Source of the DNA: Paenibacillus donghaensis
Lineage (GTDB): Bacteria; Bacillota; Bacilli; Paenibacillales; Paenibacillaceae
DNA length: 64,000 bases
Direction of reading: 5' to 3'
Assembly (NCBI RefSeq): GCF_002192415.1
Contig: NZ_CP021780.1
Coordinates: forward strand, 1,426,001 to 1,490,000
In this document: in pieces, positions 1 to 8,686 of the stretch
Position numbering within the stretch: the stretch's first letter is position 1
How the letters are laid out: every line of letters starts with the position of its first letter
Translations under genes and position numbers: made by a program
The notes under the pieces: generated by a model
The model's input: the letters and a program-made list of their open reading frames with translations, nothing else
What the model was told of the DNA's origin: nothing
The model's database searches: none

Positions 1-1554
1 GCTGCCAGCCCGGCATACAGCAGGTATGCCGAACCCATCGAGCTGCGCATCGGCTTCAAAGTGCCGGATTCCAGGCTTAATACGGGCGACAGCAATGATA
101 ACAACCCCATTACCCGCTATCTGGAGAGCATCACCGGGGTTAGGGTGATCCATTCCTGGGAGGCCAAGGGGGAGGAGGTTTTTTTTCAGAAGGCCCAGCT
201 CGCCATTGACAGCAATGACCTCCCGGATGCGCTGGTGGTGAACCGGGAGCAGCTCGGCAAGCTGATTGACAACCGGATGATTGAGGATCTGACCGATATT
301 TACGAGGGGTATGCCTCCGAGTTGGTCAAGGACATCTATGACTCTACCAACGGTGAAGCCCTTGGCGATGCAACCCGCAACGGCAGATTGTATGCATTGC
401 CCAACGTGGCGATTCATGCGGACTCGCCTGCCCTGCTCTGGCTGCGCCAGGATTGGCTGGAGAAGCTGGAGCTGCCGCCGCCGCAGACGTATGCGGATAT
501 TGAGCGCATCGCCAAGGCTTTTATAGAGCTGGACCCTGACGGCAATGGCAAACGGGATACGCTGGGACTCAGCGGCTACCGGAATATTGTGTATGGCACC
601 AAGCCGCATGTGGCTGGACTGGATGCAGTGTTCAGTGCATATCATGCCTTCCCTACGAACTGGATCACAGACAGCTCAGGCAACGTGATGTACGGCTCGA
701 TCACGCCGGAAACCAAGCAAGCGTTAGGCAAGCTGGCCGACTGGTACCGCCAGGGTCTGCTGGACCCGGAGTTTGCGCTCTACAAAGAGACTCAGGAGCC
801 GATTATTGCCGGCAAGTCCGGGATGTTCTTCGGCCCGTGGTGGATGCCTTATTATCCTTTGTCCGAGGCGGTGGCGCTGGATACCAAGGCGGAGTGGAGA
901 GCCTATGCGGCCCCGCTGGATGATTCGGGTAAATTTGTGACCCATATGGCTCCGGTGACCGACCGTTATCTCGTAGTGCGCAAGGGTTATGAACATCCGG
1001 AAGCAGTGGTCAAGCTGCTGAATGCCTTCACCCGTCTGGAGAGAAGGCAGGACCCCAATCTTGCGGAGGTGGACAAAATGGACGATTTTGCCGCCGAGAC
1101 CGGAATTCAGCCGCGTGCCTATTACCCGTTCGATCTGCTAATTGACTATTCTGATGCCATTGAGAAGCATTATGCCGACATCCAGCAGGCCTTGCACGAC
1201 AAAATCGACAAAGACACACTGGACCCCGACACCCGCCTGATCTACGATCATTGGATTGCGGAAGAGGAGCAGCCGAAGAAGAACCTGGAGGGCTGGAAGG
1301 CGGTCAATGCCTATAAGTACGGCGTAGCTGTATTGACTTCAACGGCGATTGAGCGGGTACGCAGCGTTTTTTATGGCACAACCCCGCTGATGCAGAGCAA
1401 GTGGCCGGAGCTGCAGAAGCTGGAGCGGGAGACGTTCCTCAACATTATTGTGGGGGATGCGCCGCTCAGCGCCTTTGACACCTTTGTTGCCGAATGGCGT
1501 GCGCTCGGCGGCGACGAGATCACCGCCGAGGTCGCCGCGTTAAGCGGCGGCTAG
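1..1554 (+). CDS. Extracellular solute-binding lipoprotein, LplA/YtcQ-like (5' end outside window)
   Basis: The reading frame is open from base 1 and ends with TAG at 1554, so 517 residues are visible and the signal peptide and lipobox lie upstream of the window. The GTG at 61 is internal, because in-frame codons precede it with no stop. The protein is a paralogue of the 562-residue lipoprotein at 54722-56410: both share the WLRQDW/WLREDW segment, a P-x-T-x-A-D-x-E segment and a C-terminal stretch on fixing the aspartate-rich end. Such proteins capture oligosaccharides or their breakdown products outside the membrane for LplB/LplC-type permeases. No permease follows, so its partners, if any, lie upstream. 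The substrate cannot be told from sequence. Confidence 0.88.
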   Translation, partial: AASPAYSRYAEPIELRIGFKVPDSRLNTGDSNDNNPITRYLESITGVRVIHSWEAKGEEVFFQKAQLAIDSNDLPDALVVNREQLGKLIDNRMIEDLTDIYEGYASELVKDIYDSTNGEALGDATRNGRLYALPNVAIHADSPALLWLRQDWLEKLELPPPQTYADIERIAKAFIELDPDGNGKRDTLGLSGYRNIVYGTKPHVAGLDAVFSAYHAFPTNWITDSSGNVMYGSITPETKQALGKLADWYRQGLLDPEFALYKETQEPIIAGKSGMFFGPWWMPYYPLSEAVALDTKAEWRAYAAPLDDSGKFVTHMAPVTDRYLVVRKGYEHPEAVVKLLNAFTRLERRQDPNLAEVDKMDDFAAETGIQPRAYYPFDLLIDYSDAIEKHYADIQQALHDKIDKDTLDPDTRLIYDHWIAEEEQPKKNLEGWKAVNAYKYGVAVLTSTAIERVRSVFYGTTPLMQSKWPELQKLERETFLNIIVGDAPLSAFDTFVAEWRALGGDEITAEVAALSGG

Positions 1555-1561
1555 CCAGGCA

Positions 1562-1722
1562 CGCAACGAACGAACAAAGGAACGTATGAACGAACCACCG
1601 ACCGACGAACCAATGAACGGATGACACAATGAACGGATGAACCAATGAATCAACGGGCGAATGAACCAATGAACCCGGGCTAGCGAACCAACCAACCAAC
1701 CAACCAACCAACCAACCAACGT
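1562..1722. repeat. Degenerate tetranucleotide tract ending in (AACC)n
   Basis: The 160 bases after the lipoprotein stop codon are made of GAAC/GAAT/GAAC-CAAT tetramers in many variants, ending in a nearly pure run of AACC units at about 1685-1722. It reads as a slipped-strand microsatellite. The minus-strand open frame across it (WLVGWLVGW) is a by-product of the repeat and is not taken as a gene. Together with the hairpins at 1801-1888 it fills the 468-base gap before the iron locus. Confidence 0.75.
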
Positions 1723-1800
1723 GCAGGCATATTGGCAGGCGATCAGCAGCGGGGTGGCGCGTCAGTCCGGCAACAGGAGAATGTACATAGGTAACCACAG

Positions 1801-1828
1801 AAACGGCAGAAATGCCGTTTTTTCTTTT
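1801..1828 (+). terminator. Rho-independent terminator (family D first half)
   Basis: The stem AAACGGCA (1801-1808) pairs with TGCCGTTT (1813-1820) around a GAAA loop and runs into a T-rich tail. It lies about 250 bases after the lipoprotein gene. The same hairpin sequence recurs at 9935, 18509, 19684 and 35521, so it belongs to a repeated terminator family. Confidence 0.8.
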
Positions 1829-1848
1829 CCGCGTGCCCAGAGGCACGC

Positions 1849-1888
1849 CTAGAGTAAAAGGTTGATTAAATTCAGCCCTTTACTCTAG
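1849..1888. other. Inverted repeat
   Basis: CTAGAGTAAA (1849-1858) is the exact reverse complement of TTTACTCTAG (1879-1888) with a 20-base loop. A small hairpin (GCGTGCC/GGCACGC) sits just before it. The position between the terminator and the Fur-regulated promoter suggests a structural or terminator role; no T-run follows. Confidence 0.45.
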
Positions 1889-1949
1889 ATAGACATTCAC
1901 TTTTCTACAAAAAAGCACAATGGAGAGGCCAGCATTCAACGCCAGGCTA

Positions 1950-2005
1950 TTGACAAAAAACAACAATCGCCTTAGACTTTTAAATGATATTGATAATCAT
2001 TATCA
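1950..2005 (+). promoter_or_regulatory. Promoter with Fur box for the siderophore-binding protein operon
   Basis: A consensus -35 TTGACA (1950-1955), a 17-base spacer and a -10-like TAGACT (1973-1978) are followed at 1991-2005 by TGATAATCATTATCA. That is an exact match to the Bacillus 7-1-7 Fur consensus TGATAATNATTATCA. The box overlaps the expected transcription start region, so iron-loaded Fur would block transcription of the downstream iron-uptake genes. Confidence 0.85.
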
Positions 2006-2022
2006 AAAAGGGGATTAGTAAA

Positions 2023-3048
2023 ATGAAGCATGCAAGAAACCAAAAGCTGTACATCTTGTTAAGCATATTGTTTGTAATGGTAATCGTTGTATCCGGCTGT
2101 GGCGGTGGAACCCAAAACACCTCCTCCAACACTGCCAATCAGGCTCAGGCTGCTGAACCAACTGCCGAATCTACTGCCAAGCCTGCAGCAACCAGTACGC
2201 CAGAGCCAGCGGAGACCGGGACGCGCATTATCAAAACGGCTATGGGTGATCTGGAAGTACCGGTTAATCCGCAGCGGGTGGTTGTCAACTGGTACATCGG
2301 TGATGTGTTCACCTTGGGGATCAAGCCGGTAGCGCTCAATGCCTGGTCGCAGGAAACGATGCCATTCTTCGATCAATTTGCGGGTATCCCGAAGATTGAG
2401 AATTGGGAAGCTGAAGATATTCTAACCTATGATCCCGATCTGATTATTACCTATGATCCGCAGGATTTCGAGAAGCTGTCCAAAATCGCACCGGTACTCG
2501 TCATCCCAGAAGGCGATGTCAATACGACGGAACGGTTGGCGATTCTAGGCGAAGCTACAGGCCATGAAGCCGAGGCCCAGGCGGCCATTGCTACTTTTGA
2601 GCAGAAACTGGCTGAAGCCAAGGAGCAGCTGGGAGCAGATATATTTAAAGATAAAACCTTCAGCATCTTCGAGGACTGGGGCCGTGACTCGTACGGAATC
2701 TACTATGAGACAGGTTCACGCGGGGGTACATTGCTCTACGAATATCTGGGGCTGAAGAAACCCGAGAAGATGGAGCAGCTGGTCACAAGTTCGGGTGAAG
2801 GCCGCGGTTCGTTGTCCTATGAGGTGGCTTCGGAATACTTCGGCGATTATGTGCTCTGGTTTCTGCAGGAGGACAAAGAGTCTGAATATGCCAAAACTGA
2901 AATTTGGAACAGCATCCCGGCAGTGCAGGCTGGCCATATTGTTGAAATCCCTGGTGAATACTCCGGGCTGTTCTATTACTCCGATGTTGCCAGTATGACA
3001 GCACAGCTTGATTACATTATTGGCCGGTTGCTGGAACAGGTGAAGTGA
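2023..3048 (+). CDS. Iron-siderophore ABC transporter substrate-binding lipoprotein
   Basis: A 341-residue FecB/FepB-family (periplasmic-binding class III) lipoprotein. I chose ATG 2023, with AAAAGGGG about 9 bases upstream; the in-frame ATG at 1984 overlaps the Fur box and lacks a ribosome site. The signal peptide ends in a VSGC lipobox, followed by a Ser/Thr/Ala/Pro-rich tether and then the binding domain (VVNWYIGDVFTLGIKPVA, DPDLIITYD). It would hold a ferric siderophore at the cell surface. It heads an operon with two FecCD permeases and is under a consensus Fur box. The arrangement matches Bacillus subtilis YfiY-YfiZ-YfhA, which handles schizokinen/arthrobactin-type siderophores; the exact ligand is unknown. 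Confidence 0.9.
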   Translation: MKHARNQKLYILLSILFVMVIVVSGCGGGTQNTSSNTANQAQAAEPTAESTAKPAATSTPEPAETGTRIIKTAMGDLEVPVNPQRVVVNWYIGDVFTLGIKPVALNAWSQETMPFFDQFAGIPKIENWEAEDILTYDPDLIITYDPQDFEKLSKIAPVLVIPEGDVNTTERLAILGEATGHEAEAQAAIATFEQKLAEAKEQLGADIFKDKTFSIFEDWGRDSYGIYYETGSRGGTLLYEYLGLKKPEKMEQLVTSSGEGRGSLSYEVASEYFGDYVLWFLQEDKESEYAKTEIWNSIPAVQAGHIVEIPGEYSGLFYYSDVASMTAQLDYIIGRLLEQVK

Positions 3049-3081
3049 GCCATGCAGAACTTGAAATTATCGGTGTAACAG

Positions 3082-4107
3082 ATGTCTACTCAACGGGAAC
3101 CTACTAAAAAAGGAATGCAGAACTTCGCCGTGTTCATGATGGCGGGCTTAGTCTTACTGGTGCTAGCGGTTGCGGCCTCCATCTCCTTCGGGGCTGCGCA
3201 GATGAATCTGAAGCTTGCCTGGGGGGCGGTGTTCCAGTTTGATCCGGCACTTACCGAGCATCAGATCATCCGTACCTTTCGTCTCCCGCGGACGGTTGCC
3301 GATATACTGGTCGGCTGCAGCCTCGCCGTCTGCGGCTCAGTCATGCAAGGGACAACCCGCAATCCGCTTGCAGACTCGGGGTTGATCGGAATCAGCTCTG
3401 GGTCCACCTTGGCCATTGCCCTGTGCATGGCTTATCTGCCAGGAAGGACATATGCGGATACGATGCTCTTCTCTTGTCTGGGAGCAGCTTTAGCTACCGG
3501 GATTACATATTATATGGCCTCTCTGGGCAAAAACGGGATGACTCCCCAGCGCCTCATACTGGCGGGGTTCTCCATTTCCATGCTGTTTGGTGCGTTCAGC
3601 ACCTTTGTGGCGATCAAATTCAAAATCGGGCAGGCGCTCGATTACTGGACAGCCGGAGGTACTGCAAGTGCGAAATGGGATGAGCTTCTGTATATTTTGC
3701 CGCTGTTTGTGCTCGGTGTGGTCTGGAGTCTAGCCATTTCTCCTTCGATAACGATACTGAGCTTCGGCGATGAGCTGGCGGCAGGACTGGGGCTGCGCAC
3801 ACGTCTGGTCAAAATCTCCTCAACCCTGATCGTGCTGCTGCTGACCGGACTCTCAGTAATTGTTGTGGGTCCTGTCGGGTTCGTCGGGCTGATCGTACCG
3901 CATATTGTGCGTTACATGGTCGGGGTCGATTATCGGTATATCATCCCGGCGTCGGCGCTCTATGGGGCGGTCATTCTGGTGGCTGCCGATATTGTGGGAC
4001 GATTGATCAACCGGCCGCATGAGACTCCGCTGGGCATTATTTTTGCGGTCATAGGGGTTCCTTATTTCCTCTATCTGGTCCGCAAGCAAAGGAGGGAGTT
4101 CATGTGA
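3082..4107 (+). CDS. FecCD-family iron-siderophore ABC permease
   Basis: A 341-residue polytopic membrane protein with the FecCD/BtuC family hallmarks: R-L-P-R-T (about residue 72), G-x-x-x-Q-G-T-T-R-N-P-L-A, G-I-S-S-G-S and the C-terminal VGPVGFVGLIVPHIVR segment. It forms the transmembrane channel for the ferric siderophore bound by the preceding lipoprotein, as a heterodimer with the next gene. ATG 3082 has only a weak ribosome site. An ATG at 3115 is an alternative, and the string ATGCAGAACTT occurs both there and at 3052, where it opens an 8-codon ORF. The stop overlaps the next start in ATGTGA. No ATPase gene is in this operon; the one at 6659-7426 could serve it. Confidence 0.9.
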   Translation: MSTQREPTKKGMQNFAVFMMAGLVLLVLAVAASISFGAAQMNLKLAWGAVFQFDPALTEHQIIRTFRLPRTVADILVGCSLAVCGSVMQGTTRNPLADSGLIGISSGSTLAIALCMAYLPGRTYADTMLFSCLGAALATGITYYMASLGKNGMTPQRLILAGFSISMLFGAFSTFVAIKFKIGQALDYWTAGGTASAKWDELLYILPLFVLGVVWSLAISPSITILSFGDELAAGLGLRTRLVKISSTLIVLLLTGLSVIVVGPVGFVGLIVPHIVRYMVGVDYRYIIPASALYGAVILVAADIVGRLINRPHETPLGIIFAVIGVPYFLYLVRKQRREFM

Positions 4108-5126
4108 ACCGGACCTTTGTAAACCGTCTCATGACGGTGAAGTCGCTTGGCATCATCGCTGTGCTGACTGTACTGTTGATTGCGGTGGCGGTCATCAGCA
4201 TGAATGTGGGCAAAATGAATCTGTCACCGGCAGAGGTCTTCCGTGTGGTTACTGGAGGGGGGACAGCTAAGCAGAATCTTATTGTCTATGAGCTGCGCCT
4301 GCCGCGTATTGTGCTGGCTGTCCTGGTCGGGTTCGGGTTGTCGATTTCCGGCTGTATTATGCAGAGTCTGCTCAAAAACGAACTGGCCAGTCCGGGCTCC
4401 CTCGGGACAAGCTCTGGGGCCGGGTTGTTTGTACTATTCTACATTTCGAGTTTTGCGGGCAGTGGCGGGGTATCTCCGCTGCTGCTTCCGCTGCTTGCTT
4501 TTGTGGGCGGCCTGTCTTCGGCCATTCTGATCTTTCTGGTAGCTTACAGACGGGGAAGGGAAATTTCGCCTACCAATCTCATCCTGACGGGTGTTGCCAT
4601 GAGCAGCGGGTATGGAGCCTTGTCCCTGATGCTCACGCTTAAGCTGGAAGAGAAGAAATATGACTTCGCACTGCGTTGGCAGGCCGGCAATCTGTGGGGG
4701 GATGAGTGGAAATATATTATGGTGCTGCTGCCCTGGGTCGTGCTTATCGGGTTGTATGTGTTCTATAAGTCGCGTACGCTCAATACGTTGAATCTGGGGA
4801 ACCAGACGGCTTCCGGGCTTGGCGTAGCCATCAAACGTGAGTTCCTCGGGCTGGCTCTGGCGGCGGTTGCGCTGGCTTCAGGCAGTGTGGCGCTTGGCGG
4901 CAATTTCTTCTTCGTAGGGATGATTAGTCCGCATATTGCCCGCAGGCTGGTCGGATCGAACCATAAGCTGCTGCTGCCTGCCACGGCGCTGGTAGGGGCA
5001 TTGATTATTGTGGTGGCCGATACGCTCACCCGGTCGATCAGCTTCGGGGCCGATGTGCCTACAGGCATTGTGATTACCATATTGGTGACGCCTTACTTCC
5101 TCTATCTTTTGTCAAAAACCAACTAA
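4104..5126 (+). CDS. FecCD-family iron-siderophore ABC permease
   Basis: A 340-residue second FecCD permease, started by GTG at 4104 with AAGGAGGG about 7 bases upstream. It overlaps the previous stop by four bases, which points to translational coupling. Family motifs visible are L-R-L-P-R-I near residue 65, G-C-I-M-Q-S, G-T-S-S-G-A and FFFVGMISPHIARR near residue 270. It should pair with the preceding permease as the membrane half of a ferric-siderophore importer. Tandem hairpins follow the stop. Confidence 0.9.
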   Translation: MNRTFVNRLMTVKSLGIIAVLTVLLIAVAVISMNVGKMNLSPAEVFRVVTGGGTAKQNLIVYELRLPRIVLAVLVGFGLSISGCIMQSLLKNELASPGSLGTSSGAGLFVLFYISSFAGSGGVSPLLLPLLAFVGGLSSAILIFLVAYRRGREISPTNLILTGVAMSSGYGALSLMLTLKLEEKKYDFALRWQAGNLWGDEWKYIMVLLPWVVLIGLYVFYKSRTLNTLNLGNQTASGLGVAIKREFLGLALAAVALASGSVALGGNFFFVGMISPHIARRLVGSNHKLLLPATALVGALIIVVADTLTRSISFGADVPTGIVITILVTPYFLYLLSKTN

Positions 5127-5136
5127 AAACGGTGAC

Positions 5137-5192
5137 GTTATGCGGGAGCATAACGCAGACCAAGCGTCCGGCTGTGAGCCGGACGCTTGGTC
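5137..5192 (+). terminator. Tandem hairpins ending the siderophore operon
   Basis: CGTTATGC/GCATAACG (5137-5156, four-base loop) is followed by a perfect 14-bp stem, ACCAAGCGTCCGGC/GCCGGACGCTTGGT (5160-5192, five-base loop). The stem is very stable but no T-run follows, so termination is inferred from position right after the operon. Confidence 0.6.
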
Positions 5193-5299
5193 GTGCGCAG
5201 AGGGAGTGGTGGGAGTGAGGAAATGTGAGAAGCTAGAGGGTGTGAGTGAGACTGTAGAGTAGACTAGGCGTGTCGGGTGAGTGAATAGGTGGATGCGAG

Positions 5300-5470
5300 G
5301 TTTACTGCTTAGACCATCGCAGGATATGAGCCGCACAGATTTACCTTCTGGATCGCCCTATCATCAGTTCAGCCACCGATTTAAGTGCGATAAAGCATCT
5401 AAATTGTGGATTTTTTCCGTTTTCGAGTAAATAAGTGCGAAAGCGCATCTAATTTCTCGGAAAGCTCTAG
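5300..5470. mobile_element. Truncated MITE-like element with family A arms
   Basis: GTTTACTGCTTAGACC at 5300-5315 resembles the left terminal inverted repeat of the elements at 41943 and 54226. It is followed by family A arms, in which AAGTGCGA and GCATCTAA strings occur at about 5383-5400 and 5431-5453. No right-hand terminal repeat is seen before the converging nitroreductase gene at 5541, so the element appears cut short. The rest of the 5127-5540 gap shows no gene. Confidence 0.5.
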
Positions 5471-5540
5471 TGCACCACTCTACATCCTTCATGCTGTGGT
5501 TTCACAGCCTTTCCTGTGGATTGCCAAGCGTCCTCATGTG

Positions 5541-6608
5541 TTACCAGAAACGAAGCTTATGCTCGGCTGGCGTACGCGGTTTGCCTTTGGGTACTTTGGC
5601 GGTGTATCCCATGTGCAGAATCGCTACGATCTTCTCGCTGGGCTTCAGGCCCATCCCGGCACAGAAATCAACATTGTCCAGAATATCTGACGATGACCAG
5701 GTCATGCCGATGCCTTCTTCCCAGGCGGCCAGCTGGAAATTCTGCAATGTGCTGCACATGGCCCCAAACTCGGCGCTCCACTCCAGGGGCGGCCGCTCTC
5801 TGTCCAGCACTGCCACAAGATTGAAGGGAATAGAATAGGTTCTTTTCCAGAAAATATTCTTCACCTTGCCGGGCATCAGCTTATAGGTAAGCATATCCTT
5901 GATGGATGCCATCATCAGGTCGGTCATCCGGCTGCGTTCCTCATGACTGCCGGCCTCGATAAACCGCCAGCCTTGACGCAGACTGGCTTCCGGCAGACTG
6001 TCACGCAGCAAACGCTGCACTACAGCGGCCTCGACGGGCTGCTCCGTGAAGCTGCGCACGGTTCTCCGCTCGCGGATGGTCCGGGCGGCTTGGGAAGAAG
6101 CTGCAGCTCTCCGGCTGCACTGTCCTATTCCAAGCACTGCTACAATCCGTTCACCGGCTGCCGTTCCCGCCCAGGCAGTGAAGCCCTCCGCATTCCAATC
6201 GAGTGAAGGCTCCGGGCGGATGCCAATGTCCTGCTCCTCTGCCAGCAGCTTCAGATTCTGGATCAGACACCAGACCGCAGCCTCATCCTCTTGCATAACC
6301 TTTGGCTTGTCGCTGATCTTGACGGTGACGATGAGGTAGGCAGGGGCAGGGGGCAGCCCCGCACCGTCCGGCGATTCTGCGCCTGGCTGTCCACTTCTCC
6401 ATCTCGTCATTCCCTGCACGTACTCCTCCGTAGCAGCTCCGTCTACATAGACAAACTGCCAAGGCTCCCGAAGATGATGGTTAGGTGCCCACACGGCCAC
6501 ATTAAGGATAGATAACAGACTCTCTCTGGACACCGGCTGACCGGTGAAGACGGGAGTTGCCCGGCTTGCTGTCATAGTTTCGTTAATTTTGATAGGGATC
6601 TCCTCCAC
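5541..6608 (-). CDS. Nitroreductase-like protein with two tandem domains
   Basis: About 355 residues in two repeats of the FMN nitroreductase fold. Domain 1 covers about residues 5-170 (SRATPVF, VAVWAPNHHLREPWQF, ending in a VAVLGIG strand). Domain 2 covers about 190-350 (RRTVRSFTEQPV, QGWRFIEAG, ending IVAILHMGY). Usual members are about 200 residues and form homodimers, so this may be a single-chain pseudo-dimer reducing a flavin-linked substrate. It lies between two siderophore uptake loci, so a role in ferrisiderophore reduction is possible but only inferred. The start is unclear: GTG 6608 has no ribosome site, a GGAGGA lies inside its first codons, and the first ATG (6575) is about 24 bases beyond that. 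A non-ATG start near 6590 is possible. Confidence 0.72.
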   Translation of the reverse strand: MEEIPIKINETMTASRATPVFTGQPVSRESLLSILNVAVWAPNHHLREPWQFVYVDGAATEEYVQGMTRWRSGQPGAESPDGAGLPPAPAYLIVTVKISDKPKVMQEDEAAVWCLIQNLKLLAEEQDIGIRPEPSLDWNAEGFTAWAGTAAGERIVAVLGIGQCSRRAAASSQAARTIRERRTVRSFTEQPVEAAVVQRLLRDSLPEASLRQGWRFIEAGSHEERSRMTDLMMASIKDMLTYKLMPGKVKNIFWKRTYSIPFNLVAVLDRERPPLEWSAEFGAMCSTLQNFQLAAWEEGIGMTWSSSDILDNVDFCAGMGLKPSEKIVAILHMGYTAKVPKGKPRTPAEHKLRFW

Positions 6609-6658
6609 TTGTAATTATGACTATGCCAATCCCACCCGTGGCAGAATCAGCGGTCCGG

Positions 6659-7426
6659 CTACCTCGTCTGCAGATAAGCAATGCCCAGTCCGCCGGTCAC
6701 AGGATTGCGATAGGTTTCACACTCCACGTCGAAGACTTCCCCGATTAGTTGTTTGGTCAGGATTTCTTCCGGCTTACCACTAGCCACAACCCGGCCCTTG
6801 TTCATGATATACAGATAGTCGCAATATTCCGCCGCGAGCGCCAGATCATGGAGGGCGGCAAGAATGCCGATGTCCAGTTTTTTGACAATATTCAGAATTT
6901 GCAGCTGGTATTTGATGTCCAAATGGTTAGTAGGCTCATCCAGAATCATAAACTCCGGCTGCTGCGCCAGCACCCGGGCCAGGATTACACGTTGCTTCTC
7001 GCCGCCGGATAATGAATTATAACTGCGGGCCGCATAGGCTTCCAGATTGACCTTGCCCAGGGCGGCATCCACGATGCTGTAGTCGGCCTGTGAGTCGGTT
7101 TCCAGCAGTCCCTTATGCGGGGTTCTGCCCATCATCACCATTTCACGTACCGTGAAGTCAAAGCTAAGCTCATTAAATTGGCCGACGACTCCCAGCTTTT
7201 GGGCAACTTTTTTGGGACTGGATTTGATTACGTCCAGCTCGGACAGGAACACGTCACCCTGGCGTGGTTTAATCACTTTATAGATGCTTTTGAGCAGCGT
7301 GGACTTGCCGCAGCCGTTAGGTCCGATCAGGCCGACGAATTGTTTCTTTTTAACCTGAACTGATACATCCTTCACAATATCGATATTTGAAAAAGAAACA
7401 GATAGATGTTCGACGTTAAGCTCCAT
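6659..7426 (-). CDS. Iron-siderophore ABC transporter ATP-binding protein, FecE/FhuC-like
   Basis: A 255-residue ABC ATPase. Walker A GPNGCGKST is near residue 38, signature LSGGEKQRV near 137 and Walker B FMILDEPTNHLD near 156, with the D-loop and a switch histidine (ALHDL) after it. ATG 7426 is chosen because TGGAGG lies 8 bases upstream and the family starts here; the longer open frame to 7489 runs into the permease gene. It energises import by the adjacent permease and could also drive the upstream two-permease operon, which has no ATPase. Start and stop of the two genes are one base apart. Confidence 0.92.
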   Translation of the reverse strand: MELNVEHLSVSFSNIDIVKDVSVQVKKKQFVGLIGPNGCGKSTLLKSIYKVIKPRQGDVFLSELDVIKSSPKKVAQKLGVVGQFNELSFDFTVREMVMMGRTPHKGLLETDSQADYSIVDAALGKVNLEAYAARSYNSLSGGEKQRVILARVLAQQPEFMILDEPTNHLDIKYQLQILNIVKKLDIGILAALHDLALAAEYCDYLYIMNKGRVVASGKPEEILTKQLIGEVFDVECETYRNPVTGGLGIAYLQTR

Positions 7427-7427
7427 T

Positions 7428-8531
7428 TTATTTGCCTCCAAACGCGTAGCCTTTTTTGACCAGCATGTACATGAACATGGGTGCGCCAATCAGAGCTGTA
7501 ATGATGCCGATCGGCAGCTCTACGCTGGGCACGATGGTGCGGGCGATCACATCGGTCCAGATCAGGAAGAGCGCACCGAACAAGACGGATGCGGGCAGCA
7601 GCCTGCGATGGTCGGAGCCGACGAGTCCTCTTACCAGATGGGGGATAATCAGTCCGACGAAGCCGATCATGCCGCAACTGGCCACCATCACACCGGTAAT
7701 CAGTGCGGTAACGAGCATATAGAGCCGTCGGTATAGACCGAGTTGAATCCCCAGGGTAACCGCGGCTTCGTCACCAAGCAGCATGGTGTTTAATACCCGG
7801 GATTGCAGCAGGAAATAGAAACAGGCAAGCAGCACAACAACCGCAATCAGCGGCAGCTTATTCCAGCTGGATGCGGCCAGGCTGCCCATCGACCAGAAGG
7901 TTACAGTCTTGATGCCTTCCGCATTATTGGCGAAATACACAATGAAATTGGCAAAAGCGGTACAGAGCGCATTAATGACCATCCCTGCGAGCACCAGCTT
8001 GACGGAGGTCATTCTGCCGCCCACACCGGCAAGGACAAGCACCAGCAGCGAAGCGCCCAGCGCGCCAGCAAAAGCCCAGAAGGCCACGCCCGTCTGGCCC
8101 AGCAGGCCCATCGAGCCAAAGCCGATCAGGATAGCGAAGGTTGCCCCAAGCGTTGCGCCTGATGAAATACCGAGGATATAGGGATCAGCCAGCGGATTCT
8201 GCACCGCAGCCTGCATAATCGTTCCGCACAGCGTAAGCCCAGCGCCGATAAACATGGCCATCAGCACGCGCGGGAAACGGATTTTCCAGATAATATCGAC
8301 GAACGAGCCGGAGGTAAGGTCCTGGACATCTCCAATGGTTATGCCTGTGATCTGATGAAGCAGAATCCGGTAGGACTGAGTTAAGGGGATCTCGACCTGT
8401 CCGAATGAAACGGCTGCGCCAACCGAGAACAAGACAAGGATCAGCAGCACTCCTATAACAGCAGTGAAGCCGAAGCGGCTATGGATCACGGATTCTTTTG
8501 GCGGGGCAAGCTCGAGTTTGTTCGTCTGCAT
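7428..8531 (-). CDS. FecCD-family iron-siderophore ABC permease
   Basis: A 367-residue FecCD/BtuC permease with a short hydrophilic N terminus. Motifs include I-R-F-P-R-V, GTIMQAAVQNPLADPYILG, G-I-S-S-G-A and MIGFVGLIIPHLVR. Only one permease gene is present in this unit, so a homodimer is expected, as in BtuC. AGGAGA lies about 12 bases before ATG 8531. It is transcribed away from the lipoprotein gene at 8836, and the spacer between them carries twin Fur boxes. Confidence 0.9.
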   Translation of the reverse strand: MQTNKLELAPPKESVIHSRFGFTAVIGVLLILVLFSVGAAVSFGQVEIPLTQSYRILLHQITGITIGDVQDLTSGSFVDIIWKIRFPRVLMAMFIGAGLTLCGTIMQAAVQNPLADPYILGISSGATLGATFAILIGFGSMGLLGQTGVAFWAFAGALGASLLVLVLAGVGGRMTSVKLVLAGMVINALCTAFANFIVYFANNAEGIKTVTFWSMGSLAASSWNKLPLIAVVVLLACFYFLLQSRVLNTMLLGDEAAVTLGIQLGLYRRLYMLVTALITGVMVASCGMIGFVGLIIPHLVRGLVGSDHRRLLPASVLFGALFLIWTDVIARTIVPSVELPIGIITALIGAPMFMYMLVKKGYAFGGK

Positions 8532-8608
8532 GAGTATGAATGATCTCCTTTTTAAAAATAGTAAGAAAGTATAAGTTCCACCTGCTCCTGTATCCTTCTA
8601 TTTCTCGC

Positions 8609-8650
8609 AGAAACGGTTGTCGTCCCTAAAAGGACAGCGAAGCCGTTTCT
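8609..8650. repeat. Family D hairpin (second half)
   Basis: AGAAACGG (8609-8616) pairs with CCGTTTCT (8643-8650), enclosing a smaller GTC-CCT/AGGACA stem. The same frame, preceded by a CTTCTATTTCTCGC string, occurs at 10037, 18588 and 35602. It lies inside the promoter spacer of the divergent iron genes. The other content of 8532-8835 is the Fur/promoter region. Confidence 0.6.
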
Positions 8651-8686
8651 ACTTGGCAGGTATGTATGTAATGTATAAAATATAAA

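Noticed and set aside
1520..1846. Minus-strand ORF with WLVGWLVGW
   Set aside because: It is the reverse translation of the AACC microsatellite and overlaps the real lipoprotein end and the terminator.
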